Source of the DNA: Sulfuricella sp. T08
GTDB lineage: Bacteria; Pseudomonadota; Gammaproteobacteria; Burkholderiales; Sulfuricellaceae
Reading direction: 5' to 3'
Assembly (NCBI RefSeq): GCF_000971475.1
Contig: NZ_DF967544.1
Location: 24,478 to 88,477, forward strand
DNA length: 64,000 bases
Shown here: positions 1-10,617 of the stretch, piece by piece
How the letters are laid out: every line of letters begins with the position of its first letter
Position numbering within the stretch: position 1 is the first letter of the stretch
The notes under the pieces: model-generated
Told to the model about the DNA's origin: nothing
The model's database searches: none
What the model saw: only the letters and a program-made list of their open reading frames with translations
Position numbers and translations under genes: made by a program

Positions 1-778
1 AGAACGACCAATCGTAATCCACCGTCAGCGGCGCATGATCGCTGAAGCGCTGCTCCTTATAGACCACAGCGCCTTTCGCCGTCGCGGCGATGCCCGGCGT
101 GGCGATCTGGTAGTCGATGCGCCAGCCGACGTTCTTGGCCCAGGCCTGGCCGCGGTTAGACCACCAGGTATAGGCTTCGCCGGTAGCTTCCGGGTGTAGC
201 TGACGGTAGACGTCGACCCAGCCGATTTCGTCGAACACCTTGGACAGCCAAGTGCGTTCTTCGGGCAGGAAACCGGAGTTTTTCTGGTTGGATTTCCAGT
301 TTTTCAGGTCGATCTCCTTGTGGGCGATGTTCCAGTCGCCGCACAGCACCACTTCCCGCCCTTCTGCCTTCAGTGCTTCAAGGTGTGGAGCAAAATAGTC
401 CAGGAAGCGAAATTTCGCTGCCTGCCGCTCCTCGCCGCTGGAACCGGAGGGCAGGTAGAGCGAGATCACGCTCAGCTTGCCAAAATCGGCTTGCAGGTAG
501 CGGCCTTCGGCGTCGATCTCGGCGATGCCCATGCCTTCGACCACATTGTCTGGTTGGCGCCGGGCGTAGATGCCCACGCCGCTATAGCCCTTTTTTTCGG
601 CGGCATGGAAGTAGCCGTGATAGCCTTGTGGGGCGCGCATTTCCGGCGTCAGGTCGGGCAGTTGCGCCTTGAGTTCCTGCAGGCAGACGATGTCGGCCTG
701 CTGCTTGGGCAGCCATTCGAGCATGCCTTTGCTGGTGGCAGAGCGGATGCCGTTAAGATTCAGCGTTATAATGCGCAA
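1..778 (-). CDS. xth: Exodeoxyribonuclease III (AP endonuclease), 3' end cut by the window
   Basis: This is an Mg-dependent exonuclease III/AP endonuclease of base-excision repair. The leftward reading frame starts at TTG (776-778), giving [14 protein letters not shown], and a GGAG Shine-Dalgarno lies seven bases upstream. Visible family motifs are LQEL near residue 35 (metal-binding Glu), GDWNIAH in the middle and [12 protein letters not shown] at the very C-terminus. About 259 codons are present, so only the last residue or two and the stop are missing. The start lies just 26 bp from the divergent pyrE start, so each promoter must run into the other gene. The TTG start is chosen because the conserved N-terminus begins there and no ATG fits. 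Confidence 0.9.
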   Translation of the reverse strand, partial: MRIITLNLNGIRSATSKGMLEWLPKQQADIVCLQELKAQLPDLTPEMRAPQGYHGYFHAAEKKGYSGVGIYARRQPDNVVEGMGIAEIDAEGRYLQADFGKLSVISLYLPSGSSGEERQAAKFRFLDYFAPHLEALKAEGREVVLCGDWNIAHKEIDLKNWKSNQKNSGFLPEERTWLSKVFDEIGWVDVYRQLHPEATGEAYTWWSNRGQAWAKNVGWRIDYQIATPGIAATAKGAVVYKEQRFSDHAPLTVDYDWSF

Positions 779-804
779 TAGATTTCTCCAGGATAAGGTT
801 AAGC

Positions 805-1446
805 ATGCAGGATTTTCGTCAGGATTTTATTCGCTTCGCCATCGAGCGCAATGTGTTGTGCTTCGGCGAATTCAAGACCAAGGCCGGAAGGTTGAGCCCC
901 TACTTTTTCAATACCGGCCTGTTCAACGACGGAGCATCCCTGGGGCAGCTGGCGCAATTTTACGCCAAAGCCATTCTTTCCGCTCCGTTCCCGTTCGACA
1001 TGCTGTTCGGCCCGGCCTACAAGGGTATTCCGCTGGTGGCGACGATCGCGGTGGCGCTGGCCGGGCACGGCCGCAACCTGCCTTTTGCGTTCAACCGCAA
1101 GGAAGCCAAGGATCACGGCGAGGGTGGCGCCATCATTGGTGCGCCGCTGGCCGGGCGGGTGCTGATCGTGGACGATGTGATTTCGGCCGGCACTTCGGTG
1201 CGCGAATCGGTGACCCTGATCAAGGCAAACGGGGCCGAGCCCTGTGCCGTGATGATCGCGCTCGACCGGCAGGAACGCGGCACGGGAGAGTTGTCCGCGA
1301 CCCAGGAAGTGACGCAGGGCTACGGCATTCCGGTGGTCAGTATCGCCACGCTGGACGACATGATCGGCTACTTGCGGCAGAAGCCGGAGATGGCGCAAAA
1401 TCTGCTGGCGGTTTTAGAATACAAGAATCAATATGGCGTTTCTTAA
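805..1446 (+). CDS. pyrE: Orotate phosphoribosyltransferase
   Basis: PyrE joins orotate and PRPP to make orotidine 5'-monophosphate in pyrimidine biosynthesis, in the cytoplasm. The 213-residue product has the family's usual length. The PRPP-binding signature [13 protein letters not shown] is at residues 119-131, and the region [10 protein letters not shown] near 69-78 is the conserved phosphate-binding loop. AGG/AAGG bases upstream of the ATG provide ribosome binding. It is divergent from xth and is followed after 10 bp by the DUF4124 gene, whose Shine-Dalgarno overlaps the pyrE 3' end, so the two are probably cotranscribed. Confidence 0.95.
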   Translation: MQDFRQDFIRFAIERNVLCFGEFKTKAGRLSPYFFNTGLFNDGASLGQLAQFYAKAILSAPFPFDMLFGPAYKGIPLVATIAVALAGHGRNLPFAFNRKEAKDHGEGGAIIGAPLAGRVLIVDDVISAGTSVRESVTLIKANGAEPCAVMIALDRQERGTGELSATQEVTQGYGIPVVSIATLDDMIGYLRQKPEMAQNLLAVLEYKNQYGVS

Positions 1447-1456
1447 AGGAGTCTCT

Positions 1457-2080
1457 ATGCGCATTCGCTTCTCATTGTTGTTGATTCTGCTTGTCAGTTT
1501 CCCGGCTGTAGCGGGGAAAGTGTATTCCTGGGTGGATGAGCAGGGGAAAACTCATTATGGCAACGCCATTCCGCCCCAGTATTCTCAACAGGGCAACACC
1601 GAGCTGGACAAGAAAGGCGCGGTGGTCAAGAAAACCGATGCCGCCCTGACGCCGGAGCAGCGCAAGGCCAAGGAAGATGAGCTGGCGCAGCAAAAGGAGG
1701 AAGAGAAAAAGAAACTGGAACAGAAACGCCGCGACAAGGCGCTGCTCAATACCTATACCACGGAGAAGGAAATCGACCTGGTTCGCGACCGCAATCTGCA
1801 ACAGGGTGAACTCCAGCTCCAGAGCATGGAATTGCGCGCCAAGCAGGTGCAGCCGCGCCTTGATCAGGCCCGGAAGCGGGCGGGAGACCTGGTTGCCAAG
1901 AAGAGGCCGTTGCCGCCTGATTTGCAACAGGAGATTGAGGAAGCCGAAAAAGAGATGCAGCGCCTGCAGGAAATGATCAAGCAGAGACGCATGGAAATGG
2001 ATGCGATTCGCGCCAGGTTCGAGGATGACAAGAAGCGTTTTCGCGAACTGCGCCAGGTCGAGGATACTGCGAAGAAGTAG
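1457..2080 (+). CDS. DUF4124 domain protein with signal peptide and coiled coil
   Basis: This is a predicted exported protein of 207 residues. Residues 1-19 form a signal peptide (MRIRFSLLLILLVSFPAVA). A short DUF4124 domain follows (KVYSWVDEQGKTHYG, about residues 21-35), and then a long charged region rich in Lys, Glu and Gln that should be coiled coil. An in-frame ATG exists at 1433, but the ATG at 1457 has an AGGAG site and puts the signal peptide at the N-terminus. DUF4124 proteins are common in beta- and gammaproteobacteria and their function is not established. It follows pyrE closely and probably belongs to the same transcript. Confidence 0.8.
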   Translation: MRIRFSLLLILLVSFPAVAGKVYSWVDEQGKTHYGNAIPPQYSQQGNTELDKKGAVVKKTDAALTPEQRKAKEDELAQQKEEEKKKLEQKRRDKALLNTYTTEKEIDLVRDRNLQQGELQLQSMELRAKQVQPRLDQARKRAGDLVAKKRPLPPDLQQEIEEAEKEMQRLQEMIKQRRMEMDAIRARFEDDKKRFRELRQVEDTAKK

Positions 2081-2122
2081 GCGGCTGGCCCCTGGATGCC
2101 AGCAATAGTGGGTAATACCTGT

Positions 2123-2150
2123 TTGACGACAAGGGTTTCTACTATATGAT
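2123..2150 (+). promoter_or_regulatory. Sigma-70 promoter ahead of the riboswitch leader
   Basis: A TTGACG -35 box (2123-2128) and a TATGAT -10 box (2145-2150) are separated by 16 bp. Transcription would start near 2157, just before the conserved core of the c-di-GMP riboswitch and about 310 bp upstream of the chemoreceptor start codon. Confidence 0.7.
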
Positions 2151-2162
2151 GCATCTAAATTA

Positions 2163-2252
2163 CTTGATAAGGGTCAACCCGGCCGAAAGGTGGGGGCGCA
2201 AAGTTCCGGTCTAAAGGGCGCTGCCTCATGACTGTGGAATTGCCAGGAAGGA
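2163..2252 (+). ncRNA. c-di-GMP-I (GEMM) riboswitch in the chemoreceptor leader
   Basis: The leader contains the conserved blocks of the GEMM-I aptamer in order. They are GGGTCAACCC, a GAAA tetraloop (GGCCGAAAGG), GGGGGCGCAAAG, TTCCGGTCTAAAG, and a closing strand ending in GTGGAATTGCC. This matches the family consensus of GGCAAACC, GAAA loop, GACGCAAAGCC, CCGGCCUAA and GGGUUGCC. A 6-bp hairpin with a TTCG loop (2256-2271) follows at once and may be part of the expression platform. A further 200 bp of untranslated leader with no recognisable element precedes the receptor ATG. c-di-GMP is the usual ligand, but some GEMM-I variants recognise cGAMP and this cannot be settled by eye. Confidence 0.85.
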
Positions 2253-2470
2253 GACAAGGCGTTCGCGCTTTCGTCGCTTTACTATGATTTGGTCAAATTC
2301 AGGCAATGCCAAAAGTCGTCCCAGTTCTATTCCATGTCTGTCCCGACGTCGTTGTTTTGACGTGCTCCGGCGTCGCCGCCATTATTCAGCTTTTCTTCAT
2401 CAATGCAGGTCTGCTGCTCCGCGACATAGTGGAGTGCTGGCTTCCTGCGCGCCATGCCTAGGGAATAACA

Positions 2471-4537
2471 ATGAAAATCAACTTGCCCGTCACCCAAACC
2501 GAGAAACCCTATATCAAGGGCGAATACCTGGTCTCCAAGACTGACCTCAAGGGTATCATCACCTATGCCAACGATGCTTTCGTGGCGATGAGCGGCTACA
2601 GCCGCGAGGAGTTGGTCGGCAAGAGCCATAACCTGGTGCGCCATCCCGACATGCCGCCGCAGGCTTTCGAGGATCTGTGGAAAACCGTCAAATCCGGCCG
2701 ACCATGGCGCGGCGTCGTGAAAAACCGCTGTAAGAACGGTGACCATTACTGGGTGGACGCCTTTGCCGTGCCGGTACGCAGGAATGACGAAACCATCGGC
2801 TACATGTCGGTGCGCAGCGAGCCTTCGCGCCAGGCTGTGGCCGTGGCGGAGGCGCTGTACCGCACCCTCAACCAGACCAAGGCGCCTTTGCCCAAAGGGG
2901 GGCGATTTAAGTGGCTGCACACCATTAAAGCCAGATTAACCGGTGTTGTCGTTCTGCTTTCGTTGATCATGTTGGCGGTCGGCGCTGTTGGCCTGATGGG
3001 GATTGTCCAGTCCAACGAGGGGTTGCGTTCGGTGTACCAGAACCGTGCCCAGCCTATGGTTGAGCTTGACCAGGTTGCCCGGCTCTCGACACGCAACCGG
3101 GTGATACTGATTGATGCAATCATCAACCCGAGCGAACAGAACGTGGCAAAGCGCCTGGAGGAATTTCAAAAGAACCGTGACACCACACAGCAAAGCGTTG
3201 ATGGCTTGGAAAAGCTGGTGGTTGAAGAGGATAAGCCAGCGGTTGCTACACTGGCAGCCGATTACGCCAGGCTGCTCAAGGAGGGCTTTGACCCGGCGGC
3301 CACGGCGATTCGGGCGGGAGACTTCAAAGAGGCGATCCGGATCAGCAAGGAGCATATCAGCCCGCTCAACAAGCCGGTTAGCGACGATCTGGATGGCTTG
3401 ATTCAGCACCAGGTTAAGGGTGCTAAAGATCAGTACGAAACCGCCCAGCAGCGTTATGGCAGTACGCGCAACCTGGTCGTGATGCTGGTCGTGATCGGCC
3501 TGCTTGGTGCGGCCTGGCTCGGCTATCTTCTGGTCCGTGCAGTACTGGGGGCAATTAATACGGCCATCCATCATTTTGACCATATTGCCCAAGGCAACCT
3601 GACCGACGACATCGATATCTCCGGCCAGGATGAAACCGGCCAGCTGTTGTATGGGCTGGCTACCATGCAGGTGCACCTGAAGACCATGCTGGACGAAATC
3701 ATCCATGCATCGAGGAGCATAGAGGCGCGCAGCCAGAACTTGCAGGAAGAGATGCTCCGGGTGGTGGAGCACTCCGATACCCAGCATGACCGCACCCAGG
3801 AAGTCGCCGCGGCGATGGAGCAGGCCAGCGAATCGGTATCGGAGGTGGCGGCTTCGGCCTCGCGCGCAGCGGAGGCGGCGGTCAGTGCGCAGGAAGTGGT
3901 GGACGCAAGCAACGCTACCATGCAGCAGAGCGTGACCGCTTCCGAGCAGGTGGTGCGGGCTGTTCAGACCTCAAGCCAGGCCATGCTCGAGCTGTTCGAG
4001 TCGATTCACCGCATCGGCCAGATCACCCTGGTAATCAAGGAAGTGGCCGATCAGACCAACCTGCTCGCGCTCAACGCCGCCATCGAGGCGGCCCGTGCCG
4101 GCGAGCAGGGACGCGGCTTTGCGGTGGTGGCCGACGAGGTGCGCAAGCTGGCCGAGCGCACTGCGGCCAATACCAAGGATATCAGCGAGACCGTCAATGA
4201 AATTCAGGCCGGCACCCAGCGCGCAGTGGCGTCGATGGATGATGCCATGGCTCAGGTCAGCAATAGCACCGGGTTGATGCAGGTGACGCGCGAAGGGCTG
4301 GGGAGGATTACTGCGAAGAGCGGAGAAGTCACTGACATGGCGCAGCAGATCGCGGCCGAGGCACAGCAGCAGTCGGCCGCCAGCCACGACGTGGCGCGCA
4401 ACATGGAGACGATCGCCGAGCTGGTGGAGGAAAATACCCGTGCCGCCCAGAGTGCATGGCGTGCTACTGAGGATCTGGCTCATACCGCCGAGGGACTCAA
4501 AGCCCTGGTCGGCCACTTCGAACTGCTCAAGAAGTAA
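2471..4537 (+). CDS. PAS-containing methyl-accepting chemotaxis protein
   Basis: This 688-residue membrane chemoreceptor has an Aer-like layout with an added periplasmic domain. A PAS domain spans about residues 20-115 ([21 protein letters not shown]). TM1 is at about 157-179, and a helical periplasmic region (180-330) resembles four-helix-bundle ligand domains. TM2 is at 334-355, followed by HAMP at about 356-408. The MCP signalling domain has its conserved hairpin tip at 527-563 ([20 protein letters not shown]). There is no CheR-tethering pentapeptide at the C-terminus, which ends FELLKK. The gene is preceded by a GEMM riboswitch, so synthesis is probably set by c-di-GMP, tying taxis to the motile/sessile decision. 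It is followed by a strong terminator. Confidence 0.92.
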   Translation: MKINLPVTQTEKPYIKGEYLVSKTDLKGIITYANDAFVAMSGYSREELVGKSHNLVRHPDMPPQAFEDLWKTVKSGRPWRGVVKNRCKNGDHYWVDAFAVPVRRNDETIGYMSVRSEPSRQAVAVAEALYRTLNQTKAPLPKGGRFKWLHTIKARLTGVVVLLSLIMLAVGAVGLMGIVQSNEGLRSVYQNRAQPMVELDQVARLSTRNRVILIDAIINPSEQNVAKRLEEFQKNRDTTQQSVDGLEKLVVEEDKPAVATLAADYARLLKEGFDPAATAIRAGDFKEAIRISKEHISPLNKPVSDDLDGLIQHQVKGAKDQYETAQQRYGSTRNLVVMLVVIGLLGAAWLGYLLVRAVLGAINTAIHHFDHIAQGNLTDDIDISGQDETGQLLYGLATMQVHLKTMLDEIIHASRSIEARSQNLQEEMLRVVEHSDTQHDRTQEVAAAMEQASESVSEVAASASRAAEAAVSAQEVVDASNATMQQSVTASEQVVRAVQTSSQAMLELFESIHRIGQITLVIKEVADQTNLLALNAAIEAARAGEQGRGFAVVADEVRKLAERTAANTKDISETVNEIQAGTQRAVASMDDAMAQVSNSTGLMQVTREGLGRITAKSGEVTDMAQQIAAEAQQQSAASHDVARNMETIAELVEENTRAAQSAWRATEDLAHTAEGLKALVGHFELLKK

Positions 4538-4545
4538 AACGGGCG

Positions 4546-4588
4546 AAAGAACAGGGCACGGGCTTGTCTGCCCGTGCCCTGTTCTTTT
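4546..4588. terminator. Rho-independent terminator between the MCP gene and gatB
   Basis: An 18-bp perfect stem (left arm 4546-4563, right arm 4570-4587) closes a 6-nt TTGTCT loop and ends in a T run on the plus strand. It ends the chemoreceptor transcript. Read leftward the U tract is weaker, but the hairpin sits just past the gatB stop, so it probably serves both convergent genes. Confidence 0.9.
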
Positions 4589-4597
4589 ATGGCGGAA

Positions 4598-6055
4598 TTA
4601 GCCGGCCAGCTTCTTCTTCAGGATTTCGTTGAGCTGGGCAGGATTGGCTTTGCCTTTGCTGGCTTTCATCGCCAGACCGACGAAGAAGCCGAACACCTTT
4701 TCCTTGCCGCTGCGGTATTCGGCGACCTGTGCCGGGTTGGCCGCAATGATCTCATCCACGATCTTTTCGATCGCGCCGCTGTCGGATACCTGCTTTAATC
4801 CCTTGGCTTCGATGATCGTGTCGGCATCGCCTTCGCCTGCCCACATCGCAGAGAATACTTCCTTGGCGATCTTGCCCGAAATGGTGCCGTCCACAATGCG
4901 CTGCAGCAATCCGGCGAGTTTACCAGCGGTGATCGGGGAGTTCGTGATCTCGAGCCCCTCTTTGTTGAGCTGGGCAGACAGGTCGCCCATGATCCAGTTG
5001 GTGGCCATTTTCGCCTCACCTCCCAGCGCCTTGACCGTATCTTCGAAATAGCCCGCCAGTTCACGCGATGTGGTCAGAATGCCGGCATCGTAAGCAGGCA
5101 GGCCCTGGTCACGCACGAAGCGCTCGCGCATCGCCTGCGGCAACTCCGGCATAGTGGCGCGGGCCTGATCGAGGAAAGCTTCGTCCACCACCAGCGGCAG
5201 CAGGTCGGGGTCGGGGAAGTAGCGGTAGTCGTTGGCCTCTTCCTTGGAGCGCATCGATCGCGTTTCGTCCCGGTCGGGGTCGTAGAGGCGGGTTTCCTGA
5301 ATGATGCGGCCGCCGTCCTCAAGAATCTCGATCTGCCTGCGAACTTCATATTCGATGGCTTTTTCCATAAACTTGAAGGAATTGAGGTTCTTGATTTCGC
5401 ACCGGGTGCCAAGCGTTTCCACGCCCATGGGGCGCACCGAAACGTTGGCGTCGCAGCGGAACGAGCCTTCCTGCATGTTGCCGTCGCAAATGCCAATCCA
5501 GCGCACCAGGGAATGCAGCTTCTTGGCATAAGCCACGGCTTCGGCGCTGCTGCGCAGGTCGGGCTCGGTGACGATCTCGACCAGCGGCGTGCCGGCGCGG
5601 TTGAGGTCGATGCCGGTCATGCCATGGAAGTCTTCATGCAGTGATTTGCCGGCATCCTCCTCGAGATGAGCGCGGGTGATGCGTATGGTTTTTTCGTAAG
5701 CCTGTCCCGAGCCTGTCGAAGGAGTTACCTGGATCTGCAGCGTTCCGCCTTCGGCCACAATGGGCAGTTCGAGCTGGGTGGTCTGGTAGCCTTTGGGCAA
5801 ATCCGGGTAGAAATAGTTCTTGCGTTCAAACACCGATCTGCGATTAATTCGTGCGCCGATGGCCAGGCCGAATTTGACGGCTTTTTCCGCCGCCGCGCGG
5901 TTGAACACCGGCAGCACGCCGGGCAGGGCGATGTCGACAGCGCAGGCCTGGGTGTTGGGCGCAGCGCCATAGGCGGTGGCCGCACCAGAGAAGATCTTGG
6001 AGTGTGTGTTGAGCTGGGCATGCGTTTCCAGCCCGATGACGATTTCCCACTGCAT
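4598..6055 (-). CDS. gatB: Asp-tRNA(Asn)/Glu-tRNA(Gln) amidotransferase subunit B
   Basis: GatB activates the carboxyl group of mischarged Glu-tRNA(Gln) or Asp-tRNA(Asn), which is then amidated with ammonia delivered from GatA. The protein is 485 residues, the usual length, and starts [15 protein letters not shown], the conserved family N-terminus. The frame stays open far upstream inside gatA, but the ATG at 6055 is chosen because homology begins there. The C-terminal YqeY-like tail (about residues 330-485) ends in ILKKKLAG. It is the last gene of gatCAB and begins 2 bp after the gatA stop. Confidence 0.95.
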   Translation of the reverse strand: MQWEIVIGLETHAQLNTHSKIFSGAATAYGAAPNTQACAVDIALPGVLPVFNRAAAEKAVKFGLAIGARINRRSVFERKNYFYPDLPKGYQTTQLELPIVAEGGTLQIQVTPSTGSGQAYEKTIRITRAHLEEDAGKSLHEDFHGMTGIDLNRAGTPLVEIVTEPDLRSSAEAVAYAKKLHSLVRWIGICDGNMQEGSFRCDANVSVRPMGVETLGTRCEIKNLNSFKFMEKAIEYEVRRQIEILEDGGRIIQETRLYDPDRDETRSMRSKEEANDYRYFPDPDLLPLVVDEAFLDQARATMPELPQAMRERFVRDQGLPAYDAGILTTSRELAGYFEDTVKALGGEAKMATNWIMGDLSAQLNKEGLEITNSPITAGKLAGLLQRIVDGTISGKIAKEVFSAMWAGEGDADTIIEAKGLKQVSDSGAIEKIVDEIIAANPAQVAEYRSGKEKVFGFFVGLAMKASKGKANPAQLNEILKKKLAG

Positions 6056-6057
6056 AT

Positions 6058-7512
<1,455 letters not shown>

Positions 7513-7520
7513 TATTTTGG

Positions 7521-7597
7521 TCAGGAGTGAGGAGTGAGCCGAGAAGAGTCCGAATTTGACTCCTCACCCCTCACTCCTTACTCCTTACTCCTTACTC
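7521..7597. repeat. Heptanucleotide repeat tract between gatC and gatA
   Basis: Read leftward (coding strand), six consecutive 7-mers occupy 7597-7556: GAGTAAG three times, GAGTGAG, GGGTGAG and GAGTCAA. The gatC stop codon TAA lies inside the first unit. Two GAGTGAG units in the opposite orientation lie at 7525-7538, so the tract can fold back as a hairpin just before the gatA start. A 17-bp stretch, AGGAGTGAGGGGTGAGG, recurs exactly upstream of lipB (from about 16872). Confidence 0.8.
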
Positions 7598-7879
7598 AAT
7601 AACTTTGGGAACCAGATAGAGGCCAGCTTCAACTTGCGGCGCGACGGCCTGGTAGGCGGCGCGGCGGTCGGTTTCGGTGGCAACGTCGTTGCGCAGGCGC
7701 AGCACCACGTCCTGGGCGTGCGCCATCGGCTCGATGCCGGTAGTATCGACGGCTTGCATTTCCTCGACCAGGTTGAGGATGTTGGAGAGTTGCTGCAAAT
7801 AGCCCGGCATTTCGTCCTCTTCCACCGCAATGCGGGCAAGATGGGCAATGCGCTTTACATCGGCCAGATTCAATGACAT
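7592..7879 (-). CDS. gatC: Asp-tRNA(Asn)/Glu-tRNA(Gln) amidotransferase subunit C
   Basis: GatC is the small subunit that wraps around and stabilises the GatA-GatB complex. The 95-residue protein begins [20 protein letters not shown] and has the typical C-terminal [17 protein letters not shown] stretch. It is the first gene of gatCAB and is divergent from mreB, with a 90-bp intergenic region that must hold both promoters. Its stop codon lies within a heptamer repeat tract. Confidence 0.93.
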   Translation of the reverse strand: MSLNLADVKRIAHLARIAVEEDEMPGYLQQLSNILNLVEEMQAVDTTGIEPMAHAQDVVLRLRNDVATETDRRAAYQAVAPQVEAGLYLVPKVIE

Positions 7880-7966
7880 AAAAATTCACCCGGAGAACTT
7901 CAAAGCGATACGCATAAAATGGTATCATGTTTTATTTAACCGACGCACCTCAATCACTGGAATTAA

Positions 7967-9016
<1,050 letters not shown>

Positions 9017-9022
9017 TGCAGG

Positions 9023-9046
9023 GCGGAAAAGCGAAGCGCTTTCCGC
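9023..9046 (+). other. Hairpin in the mreB-mreC gap
   Basis: GCGGAAAAGCG (9023-9033) pairs with CGCTTTCCGC (9037-9046) around a 3-nt loop, with one bulged A. No T run follows, so it is not a standard terminator. It could protect the mreB mRNA end or reduce read-through into mreC. Confidence 0.5.
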
Positions 9047-9099
9047 TGTTGTGCGGACAGACGCCGGATAAAGCCACACTTTCCAACCTACGAGACTGA

Positions 9100-10005
9100 A
9101 TGGAACACCAGCCTTTTTTCAAGCACGGCCCCAGCCCGCTGGCACGTTTCGTCTTTTTTGCCTTGATTTCCCTGGTGTTTATGTTGTTGGATGCTCGTCT
9201 GAACGCACTGGATTCCCTGCGCCAGATAATTTCAGTTGCAGTTGCTCCTCTGCAGCGTCTGGCCATGACTCCCGCTGAACTTCTCGACCGGACAGGCAGT
9301 TTTTTCGTTACCCAGGAACGCCTGCAAAACGAGAACGCCATGCTCAGGCAGCAACAACTGGCGCAGGCGGCGCAATTGCAACGGATGCAGGCGATGCAGG
9401 CGGAGAATGCCCATCTACGTAACATACTCAATGTTCAGAGGCTGCGCGGCGAAAGCGTAGTGGCGGCTGAAATCGTCTATGCCGGACGCGATCCGTTTTC
9501 CCAGAAAATTACCGTGGACAAGGGCTCGAATCATAAAGTCCAGGCCGGGCAGCCGGCGCTCGACGATATTGGTGTAATTGGGCAGGTCACTCGAGTCTAT
9601 CCGTTCAGTAGCGAGATTACCCTGCTCACCGACAAGGACCAGGCAATTCCTGTTGAAATCGTTCGCAATGGCGCTCGTGCCATCGCTTTCGGCCATGGCC
9701 AGGATGGTGCGCTTGAGCTGCCTTTCATGGCTGCCAATGCGGATATCCAGAACGGCGACACCCTGGTCACCTCCGGTATCGATGGTGTATATCCTGCCGG
9801 ATTGCCGGTGGCGGTGGTAACGAAAATCGAGCGCAACTCAGCTTTCGCCAAGATTACGTGCATGCCAAGTGCGGGCGTGAACCGCCACAGGCAGCTTTTG
9901 ATACTGATCGGCGAAGTGCGGCAGTTTCAGAAACCTGAATCCGCTCCGGCGGGTACAGGAACGACAGACGGCAAGACGCCCGTATTGAGAAAGAAGAGGG
10001 GCTGA
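9100..10005 (+). CDS. mreC: Rod-shape-determining protein MreC
   Basis: MreC is a bitopic inner-membrane protein whose periplasmic domain links MreB filaments to PBP2/RodA. Its 301 residues comprise one N-terminal transmembrane helix (about 17-33), a coiled coil (about 70-105) and the beta-barrel MreC domain (KITVDKGSNHKVQAGQP onward). The length is in the normal range. It lies 83 bp after mreB and 4 bp before mreD. Confidence 0.95.
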   Translation: MEHQPFFKHGPSPLARFVFFALISLVFMLLDARLNALDSLRQIISVAVAPLQRLAMTPAELLDRTGSFFVTQERLQNENAMLRQQQLAQAAQLQRMQAMQAENAHLRNILNVQRLRGESVVAAEIVYAGRDPFSQKITVDKGSNHKVQAGQPALDDIGVIGQVTRVYPFSSEITLLTDKDQAIPVEIVRNGARAIAFGHGQDGALELPFMAANADIQNGDTLVTSGIDGVYPAGLPVAVVTKIERNSAFAKITCMPSAGVNRHRQLLILIGEVRQFQKPESAPAGTGTTDGKTPVLRKKRG

Positions 10006-10009
10006 CGAC

Positions 10010-10549
10010 ATGCATTACGCCGGAGCACCGGAACTGCTCAAACCCGCCAGCTTGAAATTCATCTTGTTGACGCTGGTGAGTGGGTTACTGCTCAACCTGT
10101 TGCCTTGGCAAGGGCTGGCACTGTCGTTTCGCCCTGATTTCGTCGCCCTGGTGCTCCTGTTCTGGGCTATTCGTGAACCACGAAAACTGGGGTTCGCCGC
10201 GGCCTGGATCGCCGGACTGATGATGGATGTCGGTGATGGTGTGTTTTTGGGGCAGCATGCTTTTGCTTATACCCTCGGCGTCTATGCTGCAATCGTGCTG
10301 CATCGGCGTATTCAGCGTTTCACCCTGTGGCAACAGGCGTCTCACGTGTTACTGCTGCTACTATTGTTGCAGGCCACGATGCTGATCATTCGGCTTTTCG
10401 GCGGCGGCATTTTTCCAGGCCCCGGTTATTTTCTTTCCTGCCTGACCGGCGCGATGCTATGGCCGGCTTTGAGCCTGCTTTTTCTGCTTCCTCAGCGCGG
10501 CAGGCCGGATGCTGACTCGGTGTATTCCGCAGGTCATAAGGGCCTGTAA
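10010..10549 (+). CDS. mreD: Rod-shape-determining protein MreD
   Basis: MreD is a polytopic membrane partner of MreC and of the PBP2/RodA machine. The 179-residue protein has about five hydrophobic segments and the conserved region FRPDFVALVLLFWAIREPRK followed by GLMMDVGDGVFLGQHA. The start is 4 bp after the mreC stop. The last 45 bp and the stop codon lie inside interleaved inverted repeats that reach the mrdA start, suggesting that translation of the two genes is coupled. Confidence 0.93.
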   Translation: MHYAGAPELLKPASLKFILLTLVSGLLLNLLPWQGLALSFRPDFVALVLLFWAIREPRKLGFAAAWIAGLMMDVGDGVFLGQHAFAYTLGVYAAIVLHRRIQRFTLWQQASHVLLLLLLLQATMLIIRLFGGGIFPGPGYFLSCLTGAMLWPALSLLFLLPQRGRPDADSVYSAGHKGL

Positions 10550-10615
10550 ATGAATAAGCTGAATCAGCATCCGGCCAGCACACCCATGTGCCTAAGTTAT
10601 CCATTTGCAGGCCCT
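10503..10615 (+). promoter_or_regulatory. Interleaved inverted repeats across the mreD stop and mrdA start (possible RNA pseudoknot)
   Basis: Arm A (GGCCGGATGCTGA, 10503-10515) is exactly complementary to A' (TCAGCATCCGGCC, 10564-10576). Arm B (10539-10552, AGGGCCTGTAAATG) pairs with B' (10602-10615, CATTTGCAGGCCCT) over all 14 positions if one U-G wobble is allowed. The order A-B-A'-B' is the topology of a pseudoknot. Arm B contains the mreD stop codon and B' covers the bases just before the mrdA GTG start. Ribosomes finishing mreD would open B and expose mrdA. Confidence 0.6.
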
Positions 10616-10617
10616 AA

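Noticed and set aside
2284..2544. 86-codon frame in the riboswitch leader overlapping the chemoreceptor start
   Set aside because: There is no ribosome-binding site and no recognisable protein features. The region is better explained as riboswitch leader.
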